Assembly: GCA_016781525.1 (NCBI GenBank)
Contig: JADDQE010000055.1
Location: 1 to 36,347 of the forward strand
Direction: 5' to 3'
DNA from: a bacterium
GTDB taxonomy: Bacteria; Chloroflexota; Chloroflexia; Chloroflexales; Kallotenuaceae
Length of the DNA: 36,347 nucleotides
Both the position numbers and the translations under genes were made by a program. This document shows, piece after piece, positions 1-10,117 of this stretch. The notes under the pieces are model-generated. The model saw only the letters and a list, made by a program, of their open reading frames with translations. It made no database searches and was not told where the DNA came from. Each line of letters opens with the position of its first letter. Position 1 is the stretch's first letter.

Positions 1-100
1 GAGGCTCAATTGCTTCTCGTTCTGACAACTCTTGCGCACACCCGGAACCCACTACCCACTGGCGCCTGTTTGCTTGCTGCCAGCACTATACTCGAAGGTT

Positions 101-1201
101 ATGAATAGCTCAGATATTGCCTGGCAGCGGCTGCGCCGGCAGCATATTGTCGACACAGCGTTTACCGATCCGCACGATGTTGTAGCATGGATGGGCGCGG
201 TTCAGGCGCAAGATTATTTGGGAAGCTTGTGGGCCATTGGACTCCGGACCCGGGATGCAGCGGAGCGTTCGATCGAGGCGGCCGTTGCAGCCAGGACCAT
301 TGTGCGTACCTGGCCGATGCGTGGCACACTCCATTTTGTCGCGGCGGAAGACGTAAAGTGGATGGTCGAGCTGCTCGCGCCGCGAGCAGTCGCACGCGCC
401 GCCGGACGTCGCCGACAGCTCGGCCTCGACGACAACGTCCTCGATCGAAGCAAGGCCGCCGTGATCGCTGCCCTCGAAGGGGGCAAGCAAGTGCGTCGTG
501 CCGAGCTGTACCAGGCACTTGCAGCCGCGAATATTGCCCCCGACGGCCAGCGCGGACTACATATTCTAGGACACCTTGCACAGGAGGGCTTGATCTGTTT
601 TGGATGTCGGGAGGGCAAGCAGCCAACCTTTGTCCTGCTCGACGAATGGGTGCCGCAAGCGAAGCGCATGGAGCGCGAGGCGGCTCTCGCTGAGCTAACG
701 CAGCGCTACTTCACGAGCCACGGGCCGGCAACGCTACAGGACTTCACCTGGTGGTCCGGATTGACCACGGCGGAGGCCAAGGCTGGTCTCTCGCTGGTTG
801 GGACGCAGCTCATCCGGGAAACCGTGGGCCAGCAAACCTACTGGCTGCCGCAGTACACGTCTTCCAGCCGTGCTAGCGCGCCGTCGATGACCCTGCTCCC
901 GGCCTTTGACGAGTATGTGCTTGGTTATCGCGAGCGGAGTGCTATTCTCGACCCACGCCACAGACAGTACGTACACCCCGGGAACAACGGCATGTTCAGC
1001 CCGACAATCGTACACGAGGCGCGGATCGTAGGAACCTGGCGCAGAGGGTTCAAGCAAGGGCAGGTGGTCGTGACGCCTGTTCCGTTTGAGCCACTCACCG
1101 GTCACGAGTGGGATGGCTTAGTCGACGCAGCGGCAGGTTACGCTCGCTTCGTGGGACATGGGGAAGTCCAGGTAGAACGCTGCTCCGCCTCGTCCTCCTG
1201 A
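101..1201 (+). CDS. Winged-helix DNA-binding protein, AlkZ/YcaQ-like (HTH_42) family
   Basis: The 366-residue product matches the HTH_42 superfamily (PF06224), whose members include the DNA glycosylases AlkZ and YcaQ/AlkX that unhook interstrand crosslinks. Early in the protein is a Q-A-Q triplet (Gln35-Ala36-Gln37, in VQAQDYLG). This matches the position and form of the QxQ catalytic motif known from AlkZ; YcaQ-type enzymes carry a Q-x-D variant. The typical TWPMRGTLHF segment follows at about residue 68. An upstream TTG at 32 is in frame, but family similarity begins just after the ATG at 101, so I use that ATG; its ribosome site (GAAGG, 2 bases away) is weak. The gene faces the SRAP gene tail to tail, 36 bases apart. 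Family membership is firm; glycosylase activity is inferred from the motif. Confidence 0.8.
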   Translation: MNSSDIAWQRLRRQHIVDTAFTDPHDVVAWMGAVQAQDYLGSLWAIGLRTRDAAERSIEAAVAARTIVRTWPMRGTLHFVAAEDVKWMVELLAPRAVARAAGRRRQLGLDDNVLDRSKAAVIAALEGGKQVRRAELYQALAAANIAPDGQRGLHILGHLAQEGLICFGCREGKQPTFVLLDEWVPQAKRMEREAALAELTQRYFTSHGPATLQDFTWWSGLTTAEAKAGLSLVGTQLIRETVGQQTYWLPQYTSSSRASAPSMTLLPAFDEYVLGYRERSAILDPRHRQYVHPGNNGMFSPTIVHEARIVGTWRRGFKQGQVVVTPVPFEPLTGHEWDGLVDAAAGYARFVGHGEVQVERCSASSS

Positions 1202-1237
1202 GCGGGGTGCCGTGGGCGCTTTAGCCTGTCGTGCCGG

Positions 1238-1864
1238 CTATAGGGCTCGGTCGACCGCACGCATCTGCATTGCCTCAGCCGGATATGGTACAAGCAATGA
1301 CTGCAGAAGGGTGGCGTCCTCGATGTGGGAGTCGAGCCAAACCGCTTCGACATCACGGGGGAGGATGACCGGCATGCGATTATGCACCGCAGCGACAAGC
1401 TCATTGGGTGTGGTCGTAATGAGCGTGTAAGTCTTGACTGCCTCGCCGGTTGGGCTCTGCCAGGTTTCGTACAAACCGGCAAATGCGAAGAGCTCGCCGT
1501 CGCCGACGACGAATTCAAACGGCACCTTGCGCCTACCCTCTTTCTGCCACTCATAGAAGCCGGTTGCCGGAATCAGGCAGCGCCGCCGCCGAAAGGCATG
1601 GCGGAAGGAGGGCTTGTCGGCTACTGTTTCGGCTCGCGCATTGAATGTTTTACTGGCGATGGCCGGGTCTTTCGCCCACGGCGGTATCAGTCCCCAGCGC
1701 ATCGTCGCGAGGTGGCGCGCCCCATTCTGCGTAACAACCACCGGCGCTGCCTGGGTTGGCTTCACGTTGTGTGCCGGGGAGAACGTGCCAAAGGGCTCCT
1801 GTACGACGAAGCGCTCCCGTAGAACAGCCATGTCGGCTTCGGCAATAGCGTAGCGTCCACACAT
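1238..1864 (-). CDS. SOS response-associated peptidase (SRAP), HMCES/YedK family
   Basis: SRAP proteins bind abasic sites in single-stranded DNA and form a stable crosslink through Cys2, shielding the lesion. The protein starts MCGRYA, giving the N-terminal Cys2 after Met removal. Further on are the conserved Asn in FNARAE, the Glu in GFYEW and the His in VHNRMPVIL, which are the other active-site residues of the family. At 208 residues it has the usual length. The open frame extends further upstream, but Cys2 must be terminal, and a strong ribosome site (AAGGAGGA, 1871-1878) sits 7 bases before this ATG, so the start is secure. The gene is monocistronic and convergent with the AlkZ-like gene, which may produce the kind of lesion this protein binds. 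Confidence 0.95.
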   Translation of the reverse strand: MCGRYAIAEADMAVLRERFVVQEPFGTFSPAHNVKPTQAAPVVVTQNGARHLATMRWGLIPPWAKDPAIASKTFNARAETVADKPSFRHAFRRRRCLIPATGFYEWQKEGRRKVPFEFVVGDGELFAFAGLYETWQSPTGEAVKTYTLITTTPNELVAAVHNRMPVILPRDVEAVWLDSHIEDATLLQSLLVPYPAEAMQMRAVDRAL

Positions 1865-1950
1865 TGTCTTTCCTCCTTGCCGTTTCCCCGCAGCGGCTCG
1901 AACCAGCTGCCCCCTCATTCTAGGGCGACGGCTGGGGCAACGGGCACTTT

Positions 1951-2002
1951 CGGTACCTGTCTCGTCAGGCTCAAGCATATCATTTTATGTTGACAGGTAC
2001 CG
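1951..2002. repeat. 11-bp perfect inverted repeat upstream of the SRAP gene
   Basis: CGGTACCTGTC (1951-1961) is repeated inverted as GACAGGTACCG (1992-2002) with 30 bases between the arms. It lies 87-138 bases upstream of the SRAP start. It could be a paired operator or a hairpin; no regulator is identified. The rest of 1865-2212 holds no gene that I can see. Confidence 0.5.
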
Positions 2003-2212
2003 TCACAATGCCCGCCACGGCTTGTCTCACGCATGGAGCCGCCTTGAAGCAATTGCTAACAGGTAGGCCTCTTGCTAGGCCGCGCTCTTGTACAGCTAAG
2101 GCCGGCCGAGAGAGTGATGGTGCACGCTCCGATTGGCAAGCGGTCGAACCGACGGCCGTGAGTGAAATAATCAACGTCGAGTAAACCTTGCTCGCCTTTC
2201 CGGGGAGTCCCC

Positions 2213-4198
<1,986 letters not shown>

Positions 4199-4242
4199 GG
4201 CAGATCTCCCGCAATCTGAGCAGTCTCTTACTTAGGGTGTCG

Positions 4243-4272
4243 AGTGTAGCTAACACCCCACCGACAAATCAA
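4243..4272 (-). promoter_or_regulatory. Possible promoter of the YjhG-like dehydratase gene
   Basis: On the minus strand TTGATT (4267-4272) and TACACT (4243-4248) are 18 bases apart, each 4/6 to the sigma-70 consensus. The -10 lies in the loop of a GGGTGT/ACACCC inverted repeat (4235-4240 and 4253-4258) that could be an operator. The match is moderate only. Confidence 0.35.
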
Positions 4273-4375
4273 GGCGGAGCGAATCGGAGCTCATACATGA
4301 ACCCGCGCTCGGCACGCTGGAACATCGGCTTCTTGAATCAGCCAGTCCCAGCATTAAGCTGATCGGGCCGGCTAG

Positions 4376-4763
4376 CTAGGGCGCTCCCGTAACCGCTGTG
4401 AGCCAGCCGAGCGCTTCCTGTTCCGTGACAAAATGGCGGAGCAGCAGCCCCTCTCGATAGGTTACGGTCTCAACAAACGACAGGTTTGCCGAGTTCCAGC
4501 GTTGCGGATCGTACACGACGGCGACTCTGACTTCGGCGCCAAACTGTGCCGCAGTCATCGCTCCCAGCTCGTACCAATCTGTGAGCGAGCGGAAATCCGC
4601 CGGCTCCGCCATCCGGACATCAACCGTGATGCGGCCGTAGCCTAATGCTTGCACCCGCCGCAACCTGGGCTTCCCCGATACGTATTTGCTCAACCGTTAA
4701 GCGGCCCGTCTGGTAGACCTGAACGATCTGGCGATCATCACGAACCGCAATCTCAAAGGACAT
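4376..4763 (-). pseudogene. Small STAS/SpoIIAA-like protein gene, interrupted by one frameshift
   Basis: Two overlapping minus-strand frames make one sensible protein of about 129 residues. The first frame gives MSFEIAVRDDRQIV followed by YQTGRLTVEQ. The second gives LGYGRITVDVR, then LTDWYELG, VAVVYDPQRW and TEQEALGWL. The span from the ATG at 4763 to the TAG at 4376 is 388 bases, which is 3n+1, so a single extra base near 4635-4665 explains the break. The beta-alpha pattern with a central ItVDvR strand resembles STAS/SpoIIAA-like domains (PF11964), but the family call is tentative. A ribosome site (GGAG) precedes the ATG by about 7 bases. Real decay, a sequencing error and programmed frameshifting cannot be told apart from one sequence. 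Confidence 0.6.
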
Positions 4764-4879
4764 ACTTGACTCCCAGCGTCCGCGATCCAAAGCGCGAGGA
4801 GTGGCGACAACCAGTGCCTTGTCATCCTCCCGAGCCAACATCTGACGTGGCTGCACTGTAGCACGTCTCGAGCTAGTGC

Positions 4880-4899
4880 GGAACCAGCGGTGTGGTTCC
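4880..4899 (-). other. Hairpin just downstream of xylB
   Basis: GGAACCA (4880-4886) pairs perfectly with TGGTTCC (4893-4899) around a 6-base loop, immediately after the xylB stop codon. There is no T-run, so it may protect the mRNA 3' end rather than terminate by the intrinsic mechanism. Confidence 0.45.
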
Positions 4900-4902
4900 C
4901 GA

Positions 4903-6417
4903 CTACCCCTGAGCAATACGTGACAGCTGATGCAGGCTCTCACGTATGCTGGCGTAGAGGCTGCGATAGACCGCATAGACTTCGTCGTAGCGTGCCTGTG
5001 CTGTAGCGTCGGGCCGCGTCAGGCTGCCGCTCACCACGCACTCTTCCACCGCGGCACCAACATCCGGGAACAGTCCGGAGCCAACGCCGGCAAGCAGGGC
5101 TGCGCCGTAGGCCGGCCCTTCCTCGGCTAGGAGCGTCACGACCTCCGCACCATAAATGTCGGCCTGCATCTGCCGCCAAAGTGCGCTACGCCCACCACCG
5201 CCGGTTGCCCGTACCTCGTTGAGTGGCAAGCCGAGCGTTCGCATAATCTCCAGCCCGTCGCGCAGGGAGAAGACCACCCCTTCCATCACTGCGCGCGCCA
5301 TATGCGCCACAGTATGCCGAGTGGTCAATCCTACGAATCCGCCGCGGGCTAGCGGGTCGAGGTGGGGGGTGCGCTCGCCGCTTAAGTATGGCAGAAAGAT
5401 CAGCCCCTCGGCGCCAATCGGGACCTGAGCCGCCTGCGCTGCAAGCTCGTCGTAGGTGAGGGCCGGCAGACCCAGCTGGCGCAATGTATTGCGGAACCAT
5501 TGGAACGAGCCGCCCGCCGCGAGCGTCACCGCCATCAGGTGATATTTGCCCGGCACAGCATGGCAGAAAGTGTGGAGCCGGCCCTGCGGGTCGAGGGCAA
5601 CCGTGTCGGCGTGGGCGAAGAGGACGCCGCTGGTGCCGATACTGCTGCTGATGACACCCGAACGCACGATCCCGGTGCCGACCGCCGCGGCCGCGTTATC
5701 GCCACCGCCCGCGACCACAGGCAGCTCCCCCGGTAGCCCGAGCTCGGCCGCGACCTCATGCAGGAGTCCGCCGGTCACATCCGGCCCTTCGACAACTCGC
5801 GGCAGCCAATCACGCGGGATGTCGAGCGCTCGCAGAATCTCGGCGCTCCAGTCACGGGTACGCAGGTCGAGCAGGAGCGTGCCGGCCGCATCCGACGCAT
5901 CTGCGGCTGCAATGCCCGTGAGCTTAAGGCGGATGTAATCTTTGGGCAGCAGCACACGTGCGAGGCGGGCATAGTTGTCGGGCTCGTGGTTGCGGAGCCA
6001 GAGGATTTTGGGCGCCTGAAAGCCGGTCAGGGCGGGGTTACCGGCGATCGCGATCAGCTGTTCAGCTCCAACCCGCTCGGTGATCTCGGCACACTCCGCC
6101 GCGGTGCGTTGATCGTTCCACAGCAGCGCCGGCCGGATGACCGCGTCGGACGCGTCGAGGAACACTGCGCCATGCATCTGCCCGGTCAGACCCAGGCCCG
6201 ATACCTGGGCGGTATGCACGCCCGCCGTTTTGAGTACGTTCTGGATTGCCTCGCGCGCGCCCCTCCACCAGTCGGCGGGATCCTGCTCGCTCCAGAGGGG
6301 TCTCGGCGTCGAAAGTGGATACTCAGCAACCGCGGTTGCCAGCACTGTGCCCCGCTCATCGCAGAGCAAGGCTTTTGCACCCGATGTGCCAATGTCTAGC
6401 CCCAGCAAATACGGCAT
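4903..6417 (-). CDS. xylB: Xylulokinase
   Basis: FGGY-family sugar kinase of 504 residues that phosphorylates D-xylulose to xylulose-5-phosphate in the cytoplasm for the pentose phosphate pathway. The N-terminal ATPase-fold motif is YLLGLDIGTSGAKALL. LGLTGQMHGAVFLD near residues 75-88 is typical of xylulokinase and separates it from glycerol or gluconate kinases. The catalytic-base Asp is Asp240 in AGGGDNAAAAVG, and LPYLSGERTPH lies in the C-terminal half. The ribosome site AAGGAG is 7 bases before the ATG. It is the last gene of the minus-strand operon, 87 bases after xylA, and this pairing fixes the substrate as xylulose with good confidence. Confidence 0.95.
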   Translation of the reverse strand: MPYLLGLDIGTSGAKALLCDERGTVLATAVAEYPLSTPRPLWSEQDPADWWRGAREAIQNVLKTAGVHTAQVSGLGLTGQMHGAVFLDASDAVIRPALLWNDQRTAAECAEITERVGAEQLIAIAGNPALTGFQAPKILWLRNHEPDNYARLARVLLPKDYIRLKLTGIAAADASDAAGTLLLDLRTRDWSAEILRALDIPRDWLPRVVEGPDVTGGLLHEVAAELGLPGELPVVAGGGDNAAAAVGTGIVRSGVISSSIGTSGVLFAHADTVALDPQGRLHTFCHAVPGKYHLMAVTLAAGGSFQWFRNTLRQLGLPALTYDELAAQAAQVPIGAEGLIFLPYLSGERTPHLDPLARGGFVGLTTRHTVAHMARAVMEGVVFSLRDGLEIMRTLGLPLNEVRATGGGGRSALWRQMQADIYGAEVVTLLAEEGPAYGAALLAGVGSGLFPDVGAAVEECVVSGSLTRPDATAQARYDEVYAVYRSLYASIRESLHQLSRIAQG

Positions 6418-6443
6418 TTTTAACTCCTTCGGTGGATGAACGG

Positions 6444-6480
6444 AGGCGACAAGCAGAGGGGTTAGCCCCGCTTGTCGCCT
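6444..6480 (-). other. Strong stem-loop in the xylA-xylB gap
   Basis: An 11-bp perfect stem (AGGCGACAAGC at 6444-6454, complement at 6470-6480) encloses a second GGGG/CCCC stem with a TTAG loop. Neither strand has a T-run after it, so it is not a standard terminator. Its place between two co-transcribed genes suggests mRNA processing or differential stability. Confidence 0.7.
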
Positions 6481-6504
6481 TCTCGTAGTCTTGCAGCTGA
6501 TATT

Positions 6505-7668
6505 TTAGCGAACGCCGAGGAGGAGCTCAACCGTGAGCTGGTCGAGCCGCTCGTAGGGTAGGCCACGAGCTCCCAGCGCCTGCCGGTCAAACGTGTGGGC
6601 CTTGAGGGTGTTCGCCTTATCACTGCTGTAGCCGCCAGCCCAGCTAGGAGCACTCCCGTCGTCGGCGTTGATCTCCTGGACCAGCGCATGGATCTCCGAG
6701 TCCGCGTTCCACTGCCGCGCCTTTTCCTTGAGAATGAGGTAGGTCCGCATACAGCCACGCGCGAAATCTTTGACGCCCTCATAGTCCTCGGTGCGGAAGG
6801 CGTGCGCGTCGAAGTGACGGTTGCCGTCGTAGCCGACGTCCTCGAGGAACTTGACCAAGAAGAAGGCGTTCTTTGGGTTAACCATGCCGAAACGGAAGTC
6901 CTGGTCGTAGCGACCCGGCGCTTGGTCATTCAGGTCGATGTGAAACAGCTTGCCAGCTTCCCAGGCTTGCGCAACTCCGTGTAGGAAGTTCAAGCCTGCC
7001 ATGGTTTCGTGTGCCACTTCGGGATTCAATCCCACCATCTCTGGGTGATCAAGCGTTTCAATAAAGGCGAGCGCATGACCGACAGTTGCAAGGTAAATAT
7101 CACCACGCGGCTCGTTCGGCTTTGGCTCCAGCGCAAAGCGGAGGTTGTAGCCCTGATCCTGAGTATACCGACACAGGAAGTTCAAGGCCTCGCGGAAGCG
7201 CTTGATGCTCTCGGCCGGGTTCTTGGTCGCGTCGGACTCGGTACCCTCGCGACCTCCCCAGAAGACGTACACCTCGGCGCCGCACTCAACGCCCAGGTCG
7301 ATCGAATTCATCGTCTTCTGCATGGCATAGGCTCGCACCTTCGGATCATTCGAGGTGAACGCACCATCCTTAAAGGCCGGGTCGGCGAACAGGTTGGTCG
7401 TGGCCATCGGCACGACCAGACCAGTCTCCCGGAGCGCAGCCTTGAAGTCACGGACGATTTGATCGCGCTCGCTGCCGCTGGCGTCAATCGGCACCAGGTC
7501 GTTGTCGTGGAAATTAACGCCATAGGCCCCGACTTCCCCTAGCAGGTGGACCGACTCGACAGGCGAGATGGGCTGGCGTACTGGCTCACCAAAGGGATCG
7601 CGTCCGACGTTGCCGACGGTCCATAACCCGAAGGTAAATTTGTGCTCCGATTTCGGCGTGTAGTCCAT
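6505..7668 (-). CDS. xylA: Xylose isomerase, class I (short type)
   Basis: Converts D-xylose to D-xylulose with two divalent metal ions. The 387-residue protein is of the short actinobacterial type, and its numbering coincides with the Streptomyces enzymes: the catalytic pair His54 and Asp57 is in NFHDNDLVP. Metal and substrate ligands are visible in [36 protein letters not shown] and RHFDAH. The ATG at 7668 is chosen over one 13 codons upstream because [19 protein letters not shown] is the conserved N-terminus and AAGGAGGAGA (7671-7680) lies directly before it. It follows the GH3 gene by 63 bases, so xylose released by the upstream glycosidases is its evident substrate. Confidence 0.97.
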   Translation of the reverse strand: MDYTPKSEHKFTFGLWTVGNVGRDPFGEPVRQPISPVESVHLLGEVGAYGVNFHDNDLVPIDASGSERDQIVRDFKAALRETGLVVPMATTNLFADPAFKDGAFTSNDPKVRAYAMQKTMNSIDLGVECGAEVYVFWGGREGTESDATKNPAESIKRFREALNFLCRYTQDQGYNLRFALEPKPNEPRGDIYLATVGHALAFIETLDHPEMVGLNPEVAHETMAGLNFLHGVAQAWEAGKLFHIDLNDQAPGRYDQDFRFGMVNPKNAFFLVKFLEDVGYDGNRHFDAHAFRTEDYEGVKDFARGCMRTYLILKEKARQWNADSEIHALVQEINADDGSAPSWAGGYSSDKANTLKAHTFDRQALGARGLPYERLDQLTVELLLGVR

Positions 7669-7731
7669 GGTCTCCTCCTTAATTTTGAAGCTTGTGTTGC
7701 CCTGCAAGGGCTGGATAAAGTGCTTGACCTG

Positions 7732-10116
7732 CTATTCAATGGCAACGCTGGTCGCGACGATCTCGCGCTGACGGTACTCGGCGACCGGTCCGCTGAGCTC
7801 AATGGTCTGCTCAGCACGAATATCGGCCGACGACGCGCCCACGGTAAAGCGAAACCGGCCGGGCTCGACCACAAAGCGCATCTGCGGATCGTAGAACGCC
7901 AGCCGCGACGGGTGGACGGTGAACGCAAGGCGTTTTGATTGGCCAGGCTCGAGTGTCACACGCGCGAAGCCAACCAGCATCTGGATGGGCCTGGCAACGG
8001 AGGCCACCTCGTCCTGGGCATAAAGCTGCACGACCTCGGTGCCTGCTCGCTCGCCGGTATTGCGAACCGCCAGCGTGACCTCGATTGGCTCGCCCGTAGT
8101 TGTGCCGCTGACGCTGAACTGGTCGTAGGCAAAGCTGGTATAGCTTAGGCCATGACCAAACGGAAACAGTGGTGTCGACGGGCTGTCGGTGTAATCGCCG
8201 AAGAACATTGCTCGGCCGCCACCGGCGCGATAGCTGGTGTGAACTGGAGTCTGACCGACCGAGTGGGGCAGACTTACCGGCAGCCTACCGCTCGGGGATA
8301 CTCGCCCCGTGAGCACGTCGGCTAAGCCATTACCGCCCTCCTCACCTGGCGGGAACAGCTGGAGCAAGGCGTTCGCGTGCGGCGTGATCCGTGCAAGCGA
8401 ATGTACCCGCCCGCTGAGCACGACGACGACGAGCGGCGTGCCGCTTGCGGCGAGTGCTTGTACCAGCTCGGTCTGAACGCCAGTCAGCTCGAGGTCCGCC
8501 GCGTCATTCGCCTCACCTACTGTAACGGGCCGGTGCAGCCCGCTCTTGCCCGCTACTACGACGACCGCCACCTCCGCGGCGCGCGCAGCCTCTACGGCGG
8601 CATCGAAGCCGCTTCGGTCGTCGCCGAGCACTTCACAGCCCTTAGCGTACAACAGCTCTACGTCATCACCAAGCGCATTACGTAGGCCTGCCAGTGGCGT
8701 GACGTGCGTGGTAAAGTGGGGGCCCGGGGCATATGCTCCCCCCGCGCTCGGTGTTAGGTTCTCATCACCATCGCCGATCAGGTTCTCGTTGTCAGCAGGC
8801 TTCTCCTTGGCAAGGTAAATAATCTCGAGGTGGGCGGGGTAGTGGTAGTCGCCTTGGAGCAGCCGCTCGTCGTCGGCGCCTGGCCCGATGACCGCCACAC
8901 GCTTAATGGCCGGAGCCAATGGCAAGGTGCCGTCGTTGGCGAGCAAAATGGTCGACTCGGCCACCGTCCGGCGCGCAAGGGTCCGCTGTTCCGGAGTCTG
9001 GAACTGGGCGCTCGCGGCCTCGGCGTCGACATACGGGGTTTCGAACAGCCCAAGCTGGAACTTCATGCGCAGCACGCGCCGCACCGCAGTGTCGATTACC
9101 TCCATCGACAAGCGTCCGCTCTCGACCTCCTCCTGGAGGGGCGTGCCATAATAGTCGGTCGCCGGCAGCTCCATGTCGAGCCCGGCGGACAAGGCCATTC
9201 GTGCCGCTTCACCGCGGTCAGCTGCGACACGGTGGAAGCGCACCAGCTGCGGGATCGACCAGTAGTCGGCTACGACGGCACCCTGGAAGCCAAGCTCGCC
9301 GCGCAGCAAATCTGTAAGGATGGCCGGGCTACCGGCGCAGGGCACGCCGTCGACCGACGCGTACGAGTTCATGATCGCCGCAAGGCCGGCATCGCGAATG
9401 GCGGCAGCGAAGGGCTCGGCGTAGACCTCACGCAGCTCGCGCGGACCCATGTGCACGGGATTCCAGTTACGGCCGCCCTCGGACATTGCATAGGCCAAAA
9501 AGTGCTTTCCCGTGGCGACCACGCCGTGACGCAGGTCACCAGTTTGAAGACCGCGTACATACGCTGTTCCAAGCGTACCCGAGAGCACCGGATCTTCGCC
9601 GTAGCTCTCCTCGACCCGGCCCCAGCGGGGATCGCGCGCGATATCGAGGACTGGAGCAAGACCTAGCCTGGCGCCAACCGCCAACATCTGCTCGCGCATA
9701 ACGCCAGCGACCTCCTCGACCAGTGCAGGGTTCCATGTGGCCGCAAGACCAATTCCCTGTGGGAATACGGTCGCGTCACGATGGAGGAAGCCGCCAACCG
9801 ACTCCTCGTGCACGAAGATCGGAATACCGAGGCGTGTGCGCTCGACTGCGACACACTGAATGGCGTTCATCAGCTCCGCGCTCTCCCGCGGTTGCAGGCC
9901 CGTGGAAGCGCCGATCCGCGTAACTTGGCCCATGCCGTGCGGCATCTGGGATGCCACATAATCGGCGTCAAACGTATCGTTGCGCACCAGCGCAGTGCTC
10001 CATAAGCATCCCAGCTGAGCAATCTTTTCTTCCAGCGTCATCTGACCCAACAGATCCTCGACCCGCTCATCGAGCGGCTGGGCCGGGTCTTTATAGCGTA
10101 GTTGGGTTTCGGCCAT
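7732..10116 (-). CDS. GH3 beta-xylosidase/beta-glucosidase
   Basis: Glycoside hydrolase family 3 enzyme of 794 residues that removes sugars from the non-reducing end of short oligosaccharides. The N-terminal barrel contains GKHFLAYAMSEGGRNW and the nucleophile Asp284 in GAVVADYWSI. The (alpha/beta)6 sandwich follows with TILLANDGTLPL, and the fibronectin-III-like domain sits at the C-terminus (FPFGHGLSYTSF onward). No signal peptide is present, so it should act in the cytoplasm. The ATG at 10116 has AGGAGG 7 bases upstream and is only one base past the GH8 stop codon, indicating translational coupling. The xylA-xylB context favours beta-xylosidase, but GH3 sequences do not separate this cleanly from beta-glucosidase. 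Confidence 0.93.
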   Translation of the reverse strand: MAETQLRYKDPAQPLDERVEDLLGQMTLEEKIAQLGCLWSTALVRNDTFDADYVASQMPHGMGQVTRIGASTGLQPRESAELMNAIQCVAVERTRLGIPIFVHEESVGGFLHRDATVFPQGIGLAATWNPALVEEVAGVMREQMLAVGARLGLAPVLDIARDPRWGRVEESYGEDPVLSGTLGTAYVRGLQTGDLRHGVVATGKHFLAYAMSEGGRNWNPVHMGPRELREVYAEPFAAAIRDAGLAAIMNSYASVDGVPCAGSPAILTDLLRGELGFQGAVVADYWSIPQLVRFHRVAADRGEAARMALSAGLDMELPATDYYGTPLQEEVESGRLSMEVIDTAVRRVLRMKFQLGLFETPYVDAEAASAQFQTPEQRTLARRTVAESTILLANDGTLPLAPAIKRVAVIGPGADDERLLQGDYHYPAHLEIIYLAKEKPADNENLIGDGDENLTPSAGGAYAPGPHFTTHVTPLAGLRNALGDDVELLYAKGCEVLGDDRSGFDAAVEAARAAEVAVVVVAGKSGLHRPVTVGEANDAADLELTGVQTELVQALAASGTPLVVVVLSGRVHSLARITPHANALLQLFPPGEEGGNGLADVLTGRVSPSGRLPVSLPHSVGQTPVHTSYRAGGGRAMFFGDYTDSPSTPLFPFGHGLSYTSFAYDQFSVSGTTTGEPIEVTLAVRNTGERAGTEVVQLYAQDEVASVARPIQMLVGFARVTLEPGQSKRLAFTVHPSRLAFYDPQMRFVVEPGRFRFTVGASSADIRAEQTIELSGPVAEYRQREIVATSVAIE

Positions 10117-10117
10117 G

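Noticed and set aside
6444-6480. Terminator between xylA and xylB
   Set aside because: The stem is strong but no T-run follows on either strand, and the two genes clearly belong together.
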